Below, one piece after another: positions 17,608 through 27,580 of a stretch of 64,000 bases of DNA. A model generated the notes under the pieces. The model ran no database searches. It was not told where the DNA came from and saw nothing but the letters and a program-made list of their open reading frames with translations. Origin of the DNA: Selenomonas sp. AB3002 (GTDB taxonomy: Bacteria > Bacillota > Negativicutes > Selenomonadales > Selenomonadaceae); assembly GCF_000702545.1 (NCBI RefSeq), contig NZ_JNIO01000008.1:1984001-2048000 (forward strand), given 5' to 3'. The position numbers were made by a program, and so were the translations under genes. The first letter of the stretch is position 1, and every line of letters starts with the position of its first letter.

Positions 17608-19488
17608 GGGGCTGTTGCATGAGTGTAATTCCACTTATGCACAGCCCCTTTTCCTTGTTGATGTATAAGAAGTTCCTATTCGTTGTAAAATCCACTAAAA
17701 ATGAGCACAAGATACCAGGCGGTCTAAAAATCGCCTTTTTTCTTGTGCTCTTATTTTGTATTCAGGCTGCGTTATTCACAGGGAACAGGTGCTGGCCTGC
17801 TCTGTCTGACTGGATTTTGCAGTGCAGCTTTTGAATATTGTAAGCCATAGCCACCAGCATGATCTCAACAAGGACATTTGCTGTGCCGCGGCTCAGGAAC
17901 CTTCGGAAATTCATGTCCGCCTTCATCATTGCAAATGCACCTTCTGCCTGTATGCTTCGGTTTATGCGCAGTTGTACTCCTTCTTTTGAGGTTATACGTT
18001 CCAAATCTTCCTGACGTTGGCGCAGAAACTGTTTGGATACTTCAAAGTGCTTGGTTCTCTCCTCCAGCGGGGTCTTGCAATGGTTTCCGTGTATGCACTG
18101 GCTCTTCAGCGGGCAATTGCCGCAATCCGCAGAACTGTAAAGGGTTATATTTCTTTTGAATCCTGTCCGGCTGCTGCGTACGAATTCCTTTGCAGCTGCA
18201 AGCTTCCTGCCCTGGGCGCATAAATAGGCATCTTCTTCTGGCAGATAGGTCATATTCTCCCTGCGCCCGATATCCTTTTTCCATTTTCTTGTCTTGCTCT
18301 TCTCATAATTGCTGGGCTTTATGAAGGCGCGCTGCCCGTTGGTCTCAAGATAGAGGTAGTTCTCTTCGCTTTCGTATCCTGCATCCGCAACCACATTGGG
18401 ATAGCGGCGCTGCAGATGTTTCTCCATATCCTGAAGGAAAGGAATGAGTGTGGTTGTATCTGTAGGCTGGGGACCGACCGATGCCCATGTGATGAATTCA
18501 GAGTCCGTACCGCACTGGATGTTGTAGGCGGGCTTAAGCTGGCCGTTCTTCATGGCATCTTCCTTCATGCGCATGAAGGTGGCATCCGTGTCTGTCTTGG
18601 CAAAGCTATTGCGGTTGCCTAGAATGTGCAGATATGTATTGTATTTTTTGAGCCGGGCAATGAACTCGTCCAGCTGCTCCATTGTTTTCTGCAGGGCAGT
18701 CTTGCGCTTGCCCGTTCCCTTGACGAAGATGATGTCCTGCGCCTTCTGGCATGCCTTGAGCTTGCGGCGGAGCTTTTTGAGGTGCCTGACATGGATTTCA
18801 TCGCCGTAATGCAGAGAAAGCGTGAACGCTTCCCTGGCTTTGCTGACAAAGGCAGGAAGCTTTGCCATGAGCTTGGCTTTGTTTTTAAGGACAGCCTTCT
18901 TCCAGACAAATTTATACTTGTTGGAGAAAGACTCAATCTTTGTTCCGTCAATGAAGATGTCTTTAAGGGAAATGACACCGAACTGTTCAAGCAGGAAGTC
19001 CATCTGGGCAAACAGTTCCTTGATGCAGGGGGCCAGATGTTTGGAACGGAATCTTGAGATGGTAACATGGTCAGGGGCCGGCTTGCCTTCCAGCAGGTAC
19101 ATGAAGTTGATGTCCCTTCGGCAGGCAGTCTCGATCCTGCGTGAGCTGAAAATATGGTTCATTCCGGCATAAACAAGGATGGCCAGCATCTGCCTGGGCG
19201 ACGCCAGATTTCGATCTATCCTTTGATAGGTCTCCTCCAGTGACTTTATATCCATACCTCCAATGCAGTGGCGAAGCAGGCGGACGGGGTCATCTTTGCT
19301 AACCTGAAATTCAAGATTTAAGGGGAGAAACAGTTGATAATTCTCTCCTAAAGACGTATACTCTTTCTGTGAATTTGGTTTTTGCATACCTAAATTCTAC
19401 ACCTAATCCCGGGGCTTGAATGTCCCGGGATTATCTTTTTGCATAAAAAATGAGGCTGCTGCACGTTTGGATTACGTGCAACAGCCCC
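17608..19488 (-). mobile_element. Intact IS1182-family insertion sequence
   Basis: The ends read GGGGCTGTTGCA inward at both sides (17608-17619, and its complement at 19477-19488). The element is 1881 bp and carries one full-length transposase gene. Each end can fold into a hairpin. A stem-loop (arms 17703-17712 and 17741-17750) follows the transposase gene. Flanking bases show no clear target duplication. It sits in the convergent gap between the lacI-type gene and araA. Confidence 0.85.
17762..19387 (-). CDS. IS1182-family transposase
   Basis: The 541 residues match IS1182 transposases. The DUF772-type N-terminus has LYAGMNHIFSSRRIETAC-like sequence (near 80-110) and PDHVTISRFRSKHL. The first catalytic region is DIFIDGTKIESFSNKY, a later acidic one is ADAGYESEENYLYLE, and the C-terminal DDE region ends NRSIQAEGAFAMMKADMNFRRFLSRG. 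No frameshift or stop interrupts it, so it may be active. It is the only gene inside the inverted repeats at 17608 and 19488. Confidence 0.93.
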   Translation of the reverse strand: MQKPNSQKEYTSLGENYQLFLPLNLEFQVSKDDPVRLLRHCIGGMDIKSLEETYQRIDRNLASPRQMLAILVYAGMNHIFSSRRIETACRRDINFMYLLEGKPAPDHVTISRFRSKHLAPCIKELFAQMDFLLEQFGVISLKDIFIDGTKIESFSNKYKFVWKKAVLKNKAKLMAKLPAFVSKAREAFTLSLHYGDEIHVRHLKKLRRKLKACQKAQDIIFVKGTGKRKTALQKTMEQLDEFIARLKKYNTYLHILGNRNSFAKTDTDATFMRMKEDAMKNGQLKPAYNIQCGTDSEFITWASVGPQPTDTTTLIPFLQDMEKHLQRRYPNVVADAGYESEENYLYLETNGQRAFIKPSNYEKSKTRKWKKDIGRRENMTYLPEEDAYLCAQGRKLAAAKEFVRSSRTGFKRNITLYSSADCGNCPLKSQCIHGNHCKTPLEERTKHFEVSKQFLRQRQEDLERITSKEGVQLRINRSIQAEGAFAMMKADMNFRRFLSRGTANVLVEIMLVAMAYNIQKLHCKIQSDRAGQHLFPVNNAA

Positions 19489-19507
19489 TTTTTAATTTCC
19501 TCCATAC

Positions 19508-19545
19508 ACGACAAAGGCAGCCTCGACTGAGGCTGCCTTTGTCGT
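19508..19545 (-). terminator. Strong stem-loop terminator after araA
   Basis: A perfect 17-bp stem (19508-19524 and 19529-19545, core CAAAGGCAGCCTC) with a 4-nt loop. The U-run is weak on the minus strand. Confidence 0.75.
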
Positions 19546-19583
19546 TAGGATTTATATGAGAAAAAGAGTGTGGAGAAAGCTGA

Positions 19584-21008
19584 TTAAAGGATTTCCACCA
19601 GGTCCATGCCCAGCATCACGCCGAGATCATGGAGCTGCTGGGGAGTAAGGGTAAAGGACAGGACGGTGTGATGTCCGCCGCCAGCCCTCATCCACTCCTC
19701 GGAGCCTTTCTTGAGGCCCACGGTGGGAGTCCAGAGCTGCTTGGCTACAGGGAGATGGGGAGTCTCTGCCTCAGCCTTGCGGCAATCTACCGGGTAGTAG
19801 ATCAGGCGGAAGCCATCCCGGAAATCAGCCACGGTGACATCCACGGCCTTGCCGTCTGCACCGGTGAACACCAGGCGGGCAGGGTCATCCTTGCCGCCGA
19901 TATCCAGCGGGTGGACTTCAACCTTCGGCTTGTCGCTGGCAATGGTGGGATCCACCTCCAGCATGTGAGCGCCCAGAATAGCCTCATGGCCCTTGCGGAG
20001 GTCAAGAGTATAATCCTCCATGAAGACAGTGCGGTCATTGTGAGCCATGATCTTCAACAGGCGGGTGAGAGCCGCATGCTTCCAGTCACCCTCAGCGCCA
20101 AAGCCGTAGCCCTCAGCCATGAGAAGCTGGGCAGCCAGGCCCGGCAGCTGCTTGAGGCCTTTGAGGTCCTGGAAGTTGGTGCAGAAGGCGGTGTAACCCC
20201 TGTCATCCAGGAACTTCTTGATACCCAGATACTCCCGCAGCTGATATCTCACAGATTCGGTGAATTTGGCAGCATCGTTATGCTGGGGAGCCAGGTCATA
20301 CTTGTTGCGCAGTTCCTGATACTCCCTGTCAATATCCTCTTCGGAAACAGCGTCAATAACTTCTACCAGATCGCCTACCGGCCAGTAATCCACCGTCCAG
20401 CCCAGCTGGATCTGAGCCTGCACCTTGTCACCCTCGGTGACAGCCACATCACGCATGGTGTCGCCAAAGCGGCAGACCTTCAGCTTGAAGCTCTCGTTGT
20501 AGGCCACGGCCACATCCTGCCAGCTGGCAATCTCAGCCTGCACCTCTTCATCGCCCCAGAAGCCGTAGACAATCTTGTTCTTGAGGTTCAGACGGCTGTT
20601 GAGGTAAGCATACTCACGGTCGCCATGGGCACTCTGGTTCAGGTTCATGTAATCGAAATCAATGGTATCGTAGGGAATATCCTGACGATACTGGGTAGCC
20701 AGATGCAGGAGTGGCTTCTGCAGCAGCACCGTGCCGCGAATCCAGTTCTTGGCCGGAGAGAAAGTATGCATCCAGGTGATGACGCCTGCCACTTCCTCGT
20801 GGTAGTTCACATCCTTCATGAACTGGGTGATGCCGTCAGCCGTGGTCATGACCCCCTTGCAGACCACCTTATAGGGCAGGGACCCGCTCTCATTGAGCTT
20901 CTTGACGATATCCTCTGCATCACGGGCCACATTCTTCAGCTGCTCCTCACCATAAAGGAACTGGCTGCCAGCCACAAACCAAAATTCATAATCAGGTAAT
21001 TTAAGCAT
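19584..21008 (-). CDS. araA: L-arabinose isomerase
   Basis: The 474 residues match AraA in full. The N-terminus is [34 protein letters not shown] lies near 95 and [25 protein letters not shown] near 125. [20 protein letters not shown] near 300 holds a catalytic Glu, and [11 protein letters not shown] with [12 protein letters not shown] near 330-355 supplies further metal ligands. AraA converts L-arabinose to L-ribulose in the cytoplasm. AAGGAG lies before the ATG. It is the last gene of the araB/transporter series. araD is not in the window, so the pathway is completed elsewhere. Confidence 0.96.
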   Translation of the reverse strand: MLKLPDYEFWFVAGSQFLYGEEQLKNVARDAEDIVKKLNESGSLPYKVVCKGVMTTADGITQFMKDVNYHEEVAGVITWMHTFSPAKNWIRGTVLLQKPLLHLATQYRQDIPYDTIDFDYMNLNQSAHGDREYAYLNSRLNLKNKIVYGFWGDEEVQAEIASWQDVAVAYNESFKLKVCRFGDTMRDVAVTEGDKVQAQIQLGWTVDYWPVGDLVEVIDAVSEEDIDREYQELRNKYDLAPQHNDAAKFTESVRYQLREYLGIKKFLDDRGYTAFCTNFQDLKGLKQLPGLAAQLLMAEGYGFGAEGDWKHAALTRLLKIMAHNDRTVFMEDYTLDLRKGHEAILGAHMLEVDPTIASDKPKVEVHPLDIGGKDDPARLVFTGADGKAVDVTVADFRDGFRLIYYPVDCRKAEAETPHLPVAKQLWTPTVGLKKGSEEWMRAGGGHHTVLSFTLTPQQLHDLGVMLGMDLVEIL

Positions 21009-21057
21009 TTGTAAAACTCCTTTTTCTAGTTAAGCTACAGTAAAGGTGAGTGCCAAG

Positions 21058-21259
21058 GCCTCCACCGCTTGCGGGGGGCGCGTAAGCGCGGGAGCCCGGT
21101 GGGCTCCCTGGAGGGGGACCGTCGAAGACGGTGGAAGGGGGAAAATCAACCGAACAAGTATCCTTCGAAGTCACCTATTCGCCCCCTGGCCCCCCCCTTC
21201 CGTCAGCCCTTTGGGCTGCCACCTCCCCCGCAAGCGGTGGAGGTAAGGACTGCTATACA
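21058..21259. repeat. Modular intergenic repeat, family A, full copy between araB and araA
   Basis: Ends are inverted copies of CCTCCACCGCTTGCGGGGG (21059 onward and 21225-21243). Inside are GGGAGCCCGGTGGGCTCCC, a GTCGAAGAC hairpin and CAGCCCTTTGGGCTG modules. It occupies most of the 313-bp gap between araA and araB. No gene is seen there. Confidence 0.8.
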
Positions 21260-21321
21260 CTTTGCCCTTATAAAATTTCAGTGCCAATCATAACATCAAA
21301 GCATCTGTCCCGCTGCCAACA

Positions 21322-22926
21322 TCACTCGTTAATGCACTCCCCAGCCATGCGTTCTAATCTAAGCCCCTCTTTATAAGCCTTGATATAAGCCTTGGCCCCT
21401 TCGCGTCCCTCTGCCATAGGTGGCAGGGTCGAACTCTTTGCTTCGGCAAAAATATTCTTCTCCAAGAAGTCCGGCAAACTCTCATTTGCCCCCTTCTTGT
21501 TAAGGAAGAGCGCCAGCACCGCCATGCCCCAGGGACCGCCGCTGCCTGCAGTCTCCATCACCGTGATGGGAATCCCCAGGAGGTCAGCCAGCGCCTGCTG
21601 GGCAATCTCCGGGGTTTTCAGGAGACCACCCTGAGCCACCATGGCTTCAGCCTCCACGTGCTCCTCTTCTGTGAGCACCTGCATGCCCACAGCCAAGGGT
21701 GCCAGCGCACCGTAAAGCTGGGTCAGCATGAACTCCGGCAGATGCATCTTCGCCTTCGGCCCTCTGACGAACAAGGGACGGCCTGCCTCCACCCTGGTCA
21801 CATTCTCCCCGGACAGGCAGCTGTAGTTGAGAAGCCCCCCTGCATCACGACGGGCGCTCTTGCTGTGAGTCAATAGCAGGCTGTAGAGCTTGCCCCCCTT
21901 CACATCGGAGCCCACAAGGGTGGCAAATTCCTCGAAGAGTCCCACCCAGGCATTGAGATCAGAGGTGCAGTTATTGGTGTGCACCATGGCCACAGGAGCC
22001 CCATCCGGGGTCATGACCACATCTATGTCCTCATGCACAGCAGCAAGCGGCGCACTGAGCACATTCATGGAGAAAGCGGAGGTGCCTACAGAGATATTGC
22101 CCGTGCCAGGGCGCACCGCATTGGTGGCCACCATGCCCGTGCCAGCATCCCCTTCCGGAGGAGCGCAGGGAGCGCCCGGTTCCAAAGCCCCCGTGGGGTC
22201 AAGGAGTTTTGCACCTTCTTCAGTGATATGACCTGCCACGGTGCCAGCGGCCTTGACCTCTGGCAGGAGCTCTGCCAAACGCCAGTCAAAACGGCTGACC
22301 TCAGTTAGCTGCTGGAACTTCAAAACCATTTCTGCATCGTAGCCCCCGGTGGCAGCGTCGATGGGGAACATGCCTGAGGCATCCCCCACACCAAGCACCT
22401 TTTCACCAGTCAGCTGCCAATGCACGTAGCCAGCCAGAGTGGTAAGGAAGGAAAGCCTTGGCACCTCAGGTTCTTCATTCAATATCGCCTGATAGAGATG
22501 GGCTATGCTCCACCGCTGGGGAATATTGAACCCCAGAAGTTCCGTGAGTTTCCGGGCTGCTTCCCCGGTGATATTGTTCCGCCAGGTGCGGAACTGGGCC
22601 AGCTGCTCTCCCTTTGCGTCAAAAGCCAGATACCCGTGCATCATGGCGCTGACGCCGAAACTGCCGATTTTCGTGAGCTTCACGCCATACGTCTCCTGCA
22701 CCTGGGCAGCCAAGGCGGCATAGCAGGACTGGATCCCTTTCCAGACCTCATCCAAAGAATATGTCCAAATCCCTTCCACCAGCTGATTTTCCCAGCCATA
22801 ACTGCCTTCGGCAATCACCCGGGCTTCTCCATCCACCAGCACCGCCTTGATATTAGTAGAGCCAAGCTCCAGCCCCAGAGCCGTGTCACCATCGTTAAGT
22901 GCCTTTACAATCTCTTCCTTTGCCAA
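21322..22926 (-). CDS. araB: Ribulokinase (FGGY family)
   Basis: From TTG at 22926 (TAAGGAG SD that includes the permease stop codon) the protein has 534 residues. The FGGY N-domain starts ALGLELGSTNIKAVLVDGEA. The mid region has FGVSAMMHGYLAFD. The C-domain has GTGNISVGTSAFSMNVLS and AGSGGPWGMAVLALFL, matching the ATP-site signature. It phosphorylates L-ribulose, consistent with araA downstream. FGGY proteins of this subtype are sometimes annotated only as carbohydrate kinase; the arabinose context supports ribulokinase. Confidence 0.85.
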   Translation of the reverse strand: MAKEEIVKALNDGDTALGLELGSTNIKAVLVDGEARVIAEGSYGWENQLVEGIWTYSLDEVWKGIQSCYAALAAQVQETYGVKLTKIGSFGVSAMMHGYLAFDAKGEQLAQFRTWRNNITGEAARKLTELLGFNIPQRWSIAHLYQAILNEEPEVPRLSFLTTLAGYVHWQLTGEKVLGVGDASGMFPIDAATGGYDAEMVLKFQQLTEVSRFDWRLAELLPEVKAAGTVAGHITEEGAKLLDPTGALEPGAPCAPPEGDAGTGMVATNAVRPGTGNISVGTSAFSMNVLSAPLAAVHEDIDVVMTPDGAPVAMVHTNNCTSDLNAWVGLFEEFATLVGSDVKGGKLYSLLLTHSKSARRDAGGLLNYSCLSGENVTRVEAGRPLFVRGPKAKMHLPEFMLTQLYGALAPLAVGMQVLTEEEHVEAEAMVAQGGLLKTPEIAQQALADLLGIPITVMETAGSGGPWGMAVLALFLNKKGANESLPDFLEKNIFAEAKSSTLPPMAEGREGAKAYIKAYKEGLRLERMAGECINE

Positions 22927-22939
22927 CTCAATCCACTCC

Positions 22940-24142
22940 TTAGCCGTTCTTCTTGCTCTTGAAATGCAGGTCAATGGCAACGGCTGCCAACAGGACCAAG
23001 CCTTTTACCACTCTCTGGACATCAACAGACCAGCCCAGGAGGGACATGCCATTGTTCAAGACACCCATGATCAGTGCACCTACCACGGCGCCAGTAACGG
23101 TGCCTTCGCCGCCGGGCACTGCGGTGCCGCCGATATAGCAGGCTGCGATGGCGTCCATCTCGAACATATCACCAGCCTTAGGAGTTGCAGAAGCATTGCG
23201 GGCGGTGAGGATAACACCGGCCAGGCCTGCCAGGATGCCCATGTTCACATAGATCCAGAACATGACCTTGTTGACCTTGATACCAGAGAGAGCTGCAGCC
23301 TTCCTGTTGCCGCCCACGGCGTAAATCTGACGACCGGGCACGGTGCGGTTGGTAAGGAAAGCATAGAAAGCCACGAGGACTGCCACAATCATGAGCACCA
23401 GAGGCAGACCCATGTACATAGCAAGCTTCACAGTGAAGAAGTTCACGATGGCGATGGAAACGCCAACCTTGAAGATGGAAGCTCCCAAAGAGGGAACCTC
23501 AAAGCCGTTCTTGGCCTTGTTCCTGCGGGAACGGATTTCCATGAAGACAATCAGGGCAGAGAGCAGAACGCCTGCAGTGAGAGCCAGCAGCTCAAACTTC
23601 ATGCCGCCGATGGTCGTGAAGAACTGAGGCATGTAGCCTGCACCAATCTGGGTGAATTCCTGGGGCAGGGGGCCTTTGGTCTGACCGTTCAGCACTACCA
23701 GAGCCAAGCCACGGAAGACCAGCATATTAGCAAGGGTGACTATGAATGGCGCCACGCCCAATTTCGATATGAAGAAGCCCTGCCAGACACCTACCAATAG
23801 GCCGATGCCGATGGCGGCCAGGATAGCCAGGGGAATGGCCATCTGGTAATCCACTACCATGATGGCGGCAATAGCCCCGGAGAAAGCAACCACAGAACCT
23901 ACGGAAAGGTCTACGTTACCGGTAAGGCAGCAGAGCAGCATGCCCAGTGCCAGCACGATGACGTAAGAATTCTGCATGATGAGGTTGTTGACGTTCATGG
24001 GTGATACATTCTTGAAGTCGGACATGAATGCGAAGATGGCGTAAATGACCACCAACGCGATAATCATGCCGTATTCCTTGAGACCCTTCAAGTTTTCCTT
24101 GAAGCCGCCGTGTGCTTCAGGTGCTAATACATGTGCTGACAT
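22940..24142 (-). CDS. Sugar ABC transporter permease, GguB/MmsB type
   Basis: The 400 residues hold about 10 hydrophobic segments and the BPD_transp_2 signature region LLCCLTGNVDLSVGSVVAFSG. AAALSGIKVNKVMFWIYVNMG and GGTAVPGGEGTVTGAVVGALIMGVLNNGMSLLG also match the XylH/GguB/MmsB permeases. Its ATG overlaps the stop of the ATPase gene by 1 nt (TAATG). With the ATPase and ChvE-like binding protein upstream and araB-araA downstream, import of L-arabinose and perhaps other monosaccharides is likely. Confidence 0.92.
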   Translation of the reverse strand: MSAHVLAPEAHGGFKENLKGLKEYGMIIALVVIYAIFAFMSDFKNVSPMNVNNLIMQNSYVIVLALGMLLCCLTGNVDLSVGSVVAFSGAIAAIMVVDYQMAIPLAILAAIGIGLLVGVWQGFFISKLGVAPFIVTLANMLVFRGLALVVLNGQTKGPLPQEFTQIGAGYMPQFFTTIGGMKFELLALTAGVLLSALIVFMEIRSRRNKAKNGFEVPSLGASIFKVGVSIAIVNFFTVKLAMYMGLPLVLMIVAVLVAFYAFLTNRTVPGRQIYAVGGNRKAAALSGIKVNKVMFWIYVNMGILAGLAGVILTARNASATPKAGDMFEMDAIAACYIGGTAVPGGEGTVTGAVVGALIMGVLNNGMSLLGWSVDVQRVVKGLVLLAAVAIDLHFKSKKNG

Positions 24143-25692
24143 TATGCTGTCTCCCTTCTGGCGCTGTGTGCCATGATAATCCGCATAACTGCTTCCTGGT
24201 CAAATTCATCCTTCTGGAGCTCGCCTGCAATCTCGCCCTCATTGAGGACGTAAACCCTGTCAGAGAGGCCCAGCAGTTCTTCCATATCCGAGGAAATGAC
24301 CACCACTGCCTTGCCGGACTCTGCCAGCTGATTGATGACAGTGTAAATCTCGTATTTCGCACCCACGTCAATGCCGCGGGTAGGTTCATCCAGGATAAGC
24401 ACATCCGGGTTGGAGAGCATCCACTTGGCCAGCACTACCTTCTGCTGGTTGCCGCCAGAAAGGCTTTCCACCCGCTGGGTGAGGCTGTCGGCCTTCACAT
24501 TGATTTTCTTTGAATAATCCTCTGCCGCATGAACCTCGTCATCAGGCTTCAGGATGCCGTTCTTGGAAAATCTTGATTTCAGGCTGGCCAGGGACATATT
24601 CCACTTGATGTCGTCTATCAGCACCAAGCCATAAGTTTTCCTGTCCTCAGGCACATAAGCGATATGCTGGTCAATGGCACTCTGCACATCGGGGATGGTG
24701 ATTTCCTTGCCATGCTTGAAAATCTTGCCCCGGCTGCCTGCGCCGTAAGTGTGGCCGAAAAGGCTCATGGCCAGTTCCGTGCGGCCTGCGCCCATCAGAC
24801 CGGCAAAACCCACGACCTCACCCTTCTTCACATTGAACGAAATATTGGACAGGCGCTCCCTGGTGGGGTCATCCTCGTCCTGCACCGTCCAATCCCTGAC
24901 CTCGAACACCGTCTCACCGATCTCGGCATGGCGCTCCGGATAGCGGTTGGTAAGCTCCCTGCCCACCATGCCCTTGATGATGCGGTTCTCGTCAATGGGC
25001 TCACCGTGGTCACGCTGGATAGTCTCGATGGTATGGCCATCGCGGATAACCGTGATGCTGTCTGCCACCCTGGAAACTTCATTCAGCTTATGGGAAATCA
25101 TGATACTGGTGAGGCCCTTCTGCTTCAATTTAAGCAGCAGTTCCAGCAAAGTGTTGCTTTCCTCATCGTTCAAAGCCGAAGTAGGCTCATCGAGAATCAG
25201 GAGCTTTGCATCCTTGGCCAGTGCCTTGGCAATCTCAATCATCTGCTGCTGGCCCATGCCCAGGTCTACCACCTTGCGGTTCACATTCTCGTGCATGCCA
25301 ATGCTCTCCAGCACTTGGGCAGCCCGTCGCTGGGTTTCCTCCCAGTCGATGACCTGGCCGTATTTCAGGTTCTCATTGCCCATGAAGATATTCTCAGCTA
25401 CCGTCAAAAGAGGTATAAGAGCCAATTCCTGATGTATGATGACGATGCCTGTTTTTTCGCTTTCCTTGATGTCGCTGAACTTCTGGACTTCGCCCTTGTA
25501 AACAATATCACCTGTATAGCTGCCGTAGGGATAAACCCCGGACAGCACATTCATCAGCGTTGACTTGCCTGCGCCGTTCTCACCGCAGAGGGCGTGTATC
25601 TCCCCCTGCCGCACCACCAGATTCACATCATCCAGAGCTTTCACCCCGGAGAAATCCTTGGTGATATGGCGCATTTCCAAAATATTGTCCAT
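24142..25692 (-). CDS. Sugar ABC transporter ATP-binding protein, GguA/MmsA type
   Basis: The 516 residues contain two ABC domains. The first has Walker [10 protein letters not shown], signature [15 protein letters not shown] and Walker [12 protein letters not shown]. The second has a degenerate P-loop ([10 protein letters not shown]), signature [15 protein letters not shown] and [16 protein letters not shown]. This double structure is standard for sugar importers of the AraG/XylG/MglA class. ATG at 25692 has GGGAGG 7 nt upstream and is preferred to an in-frame codon 10 residues earlier. It is stop-start coupled to the permease gene. Confidence 0.94.
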   Translation of the reverse strand: MDNILEMRHITKDFSGVKALDDVNLVVRQGEIHALCGENGAGKSTLMNVLSGVYPYGSYTGDIVYKGEVQKFSDIKESEKTGIVIIHQELALIPLLTVAENIFMGNENLKYGQVIDWEETQRRAAQVLESIGMHENVNRKVVDLGMGQQQMIEIAKALAKDAKLLILDEPTSALNDEESNTLLELLLKLKQKGLTSIMISHKLNEVSRVADSITVIRDGHTIETIQRDHGEPIDENRIIKGMVGRELTNRYPERHAEIGETVFEVRDWTVQDEDDPTRERLSNISFNVKKGEVVGFAGLMGAGRTELAMSLFGHTYGAGSRGKIFKHGKEITIPDVQSAIDQHIAYVPEDRKTYGLVLIDDIKWNMSLASLKSRFSKNGILKPDDEVHAAEDYSKKINVKADSLTQRVESLSGGNQQKVVLAKWMLSNPDVLILDEPTRGIDVGAKYEIYTVINQLAESGKAVVVISSDMEELLGLSDRVYVLNEGEIAGELQKDEFDQEAVMRIIMAHSARRETA

Positions 25693-25796
25693 GCCGCCGC
25701 CTCCCGTTATGTGGACGAGCACATTTTCTTGTTTATATAAAGGCGGATTGCTCCGCCCTTATACTTAGTATTGCCAAATTAACTTATAGACCTTAC

Positions 25797-25956
25797 CTGC
25801 CCCGTTTACGGGGGCGCTTAAGCGCGGGAGCCCGGTGGGCTCCCCGGACAGTGGCAGCCCAAAGGGCTGACGGAAAGGGGGGTACTAGGGGTCGTTACCC
25901 TCCTTCCCCCTTCCACCACCTTCGGTGGTCCCCCTCCCCCGCAAGCGGTGGAGGTC
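25797..25956. repeat. Modular intergenic repeat, family A, between the sugar-binding protein and ATPase genes
   Basis: Modules shared with 21058-21259: GGGAGCCCGGTGGGCTCCC, GGCAGCCCAAAGGGCTGACGG, CCACCTTCGGTGG and the CCCCCGCAAGCGGTGGAGG end. It lies inside the transporter operon and would be transcribed between the binding-protein and ATPase cistrons. It could give differential mRNA stability, as REP hairpins do elsewhere. Confidence 0.8.
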
Positions 25957-25967
25957 TGATCGACAAA

Positions 25968-27065
25968 TTACTTCAACTGATCTGCTTTGTAGTATCCGGA
26001 ATCTACCAGCTCTTTCTGATAATTAGTCTTATCTACAGCCACCGGAGTGCAGAGGTAAGAAGGAACTACCAGCTTGTGGTTGTCATAGGACTTGGTATCG
26101 TTGATCTCGGGGGTCTTGCCTTCCAGCACTGCCTGCACCATGGTCACGCACTTGTCAGCCAGTGTACGGGTATCTTTGAAGACCGTCATGGTCTGCTTGC
26201 CGGAGATGATGTTCTTGGTAGCCATGAGCTCGGCATCCTGACCGGTGATGAGAGGCCAGTTCTTGCCAACCTGGTAGCCTGCGCCCTCCAGGGCTGCGGC
26301 GATACCATAGCTGATGCCATCAAAGGGAGAAATAACTGCATCCAGCTTCTTGCCATCGGTGTAGTAGCCGGAAATCAGGTCTTCCATGCGGCGCTGTGCA
26401 GTCTCCTGGGACCAGCGCAGGGTGCAGATGGTGTCGAAATCAGTCTGCTTGGAAGGAACTACCAGCTGACCGTTGTCGATGTACTTCTTCAGCACTTCGA
26501 ACACGCCATCGTTGAGGAAGTGAGCGTTGTTGTCATCAGGAGAGCCTGCGAAGAACTCCACGTTGTAGGGGCCCTTGCCCTCAGCCAGGCCAAGCTGCTT
26601 CTCCACGTATTTGCCGATCAAGGTGCCTACGCCCTTGTTATCGAAGGTTGCATAGTAGGAAACGCTGTCCGTGTCCATGAGCAGACGGTCATAAGCTATA
26701 ACAGGGATGTTATTGGCCTTGGCCTGCTCCAGTGCATTCACCAGAGCGCTGGAGTCGATGGAAGCAACCACCAGGCAGTTAGCACCATTGGTAATCATGT
26801 TCTCGATCTGGGAAACCTGAGCCTGTACGTCATCCTCGGCATACTGCAGGTCCACTTCGTATCCCAGAGCTTCCAGCTTCTCTTTCATGTTGGCGCCGTC
26901 CTGAATCCATCTCTGGGAGGACTGGGTCGGCATGGCCACGCCTACGCGCTTGTGCCCATCCCCTGCAGGACTGTTGCCTGCCGAAGTACCACCACCGCAG
27001 CCTGCCGCTGCAATCATCATGACGCCTGCCAGCGCCGCTGCCACTAACTTCTTGAGTTTGAACAT
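25968..27065 (-). CDS. Sugar ABC transporter substrate-binding lipoprotein, ChvE/MmsE type
   Basis: From ATG at 27065 (GGAGGG SD) the 365-residue protein has a lipoprotein signal ending in a lipobox before Cys (VMMIAAAGCGGG). The periplasmic-binding type 1 fold follows: RVGVAMPTQSSQRWIQDGAN, CLVVASIDSSALVNALEQAK, PVIAYDRLLMDTDSVSYYATFDNKG and ITGQDAELMATKNIISGKQ. This is the ChvE/multiple-monosaccharide family, which binds arabinose, galactose, xylose and others. It is expected to be tethered on the outer face of the inner membrane. It leads the transporter-araB-araA series. Confidence 0.93.
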   Translation of the reverse strand: MFKLKKLVAAALAGVMMIAAAGCGGGTSAGNSPAGDGHKRVGVAMPTQSSQRWIQDGANMKEKLEALGYEVDLQYAEDDVQAQVSQIENMITNGANCLVVASIDSSALVNALEQAKANNIPVIAYDRLLMDTDSVSYYATFDNKGVGTLIGKYVEKQLGLAEGKGPYNVEFFAGSPDDNNAHFLNDGVFEVLKKYIDNGQLVVPSKQTDFDTICTLRWSQETAQRRMEDLISGYYTDGKKLDAVISPFDGISYGIAAALEGAGYQVGKNWPLITGQDAELMATKNIISGKQTMTVFKDTRTLADKCVTMVQAVLEGKTPEINDTKSYDNHKLVVPSYLCTPVAVDKTNYQKELVDSGYYKADQLK

Positions 27066-27131
27066 TGCTTTCCCTCCAGTTGAAAAACCGTTGATATGAA
27101 ACCTGACAAACCCTTGCACTGAACTCGCTTC

Positions 27132-27464
27132 CTACGCCTCCGCAGCCCCATCCTTCATATATCGCATCCCTACACAGTAAAAAATGAGACACAGGGCAAT
27201 GGCCACATTCAGCCCCACGCTGTTGGGCCAGTAGAAGGAAATAAAGCCGCAAACCGCAGTGAAGACCTCCACCGCTTTCAGCTTCCTGGCATTAGTCTCC
27301 CGGGCTTCATCGTCATCATGTGACGTGCACATAAGCTGATAACCCTGACCCGTAAAGCCAGTCATGACCAGAATCAAGAGTGCCTGCTCGCTTCCTTCAA
27401 AGATGGCGGTCATTCCCGACGTCACCAGCATCATCAGAAGCAGCACCTGCATAGTTCTCCTCAC
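27132..27464 (-). CDS. Small membrane protein of unknown function at the head of the arabinose operon
   Basis: About 110 residues with hydrophobic segments around MQVLLLMMLVTSGM, ALLILVMTGFTGQGYQ, VFTAVCGFISFYW and VAIALCLIFYCVGMRY, about four passes. GTG at 27464 has GGAG 5 nt upstream; ATG at 27452 has AGGAG 4-5 nt upstream and is an equal alternative. It is followed after about 66 nt by the sugar-binding protein and shares its strong promoter. I do not recognise the family. Confidence 0.65.
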   Translation of the reverse strand: MRRTMQVLLLMMLVTSGMTAIFEGSEQALLILVMTGFTGQGYQLMCTSHDDDEARETNARKLKAVEVFTAVCGFISFYWPNSVGLNVAIALCLIFYCVGMRYMKDGAAEA

Positions 27465-27509
27465 GGCCTCTCCTTCTTTCTCTGTGTTCGTGCACAACTT
27501 ACGGTATTT

Positions 27510-27538
27510 AATATATCACTCTGTCGCGTTTGTGTCAA
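27510..27538 (-). promoter_or_regulatory. Near-consensus promoter of the arabinose transporter operon
   Basis: TTGACA, 17-nt spacer, TATATT on the minus strand. The transcript would start near 27503. An imperfect palindrome centred on GTGCAC (27485-27498) covers the predicted start and is an operator candidate. Confidence 0.75.
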
Positions 27539-27580
27539 TATCTTTATTGTTGAATTGCAATTTTTATTTTATGCACAAAA

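Noticed and set aside
21058-25956. Repeats in the arabinose region as a CRISPR array
   Set aside because: Copies are few, widely spaced, lie in different gaps and are built of shuffled hairpins rather than regular repeat-spacer units.
16506-27498. A shared operator between lacI-type and transporter promoters (ATTGTGCTCGTTC near 16506 and TTGTGCACGAAC on the minus strand near 27497)
   Set aside because: Only about 9 of 12 positions agree and neither site is a clean palindrome, so I do not claim a regulon motif.
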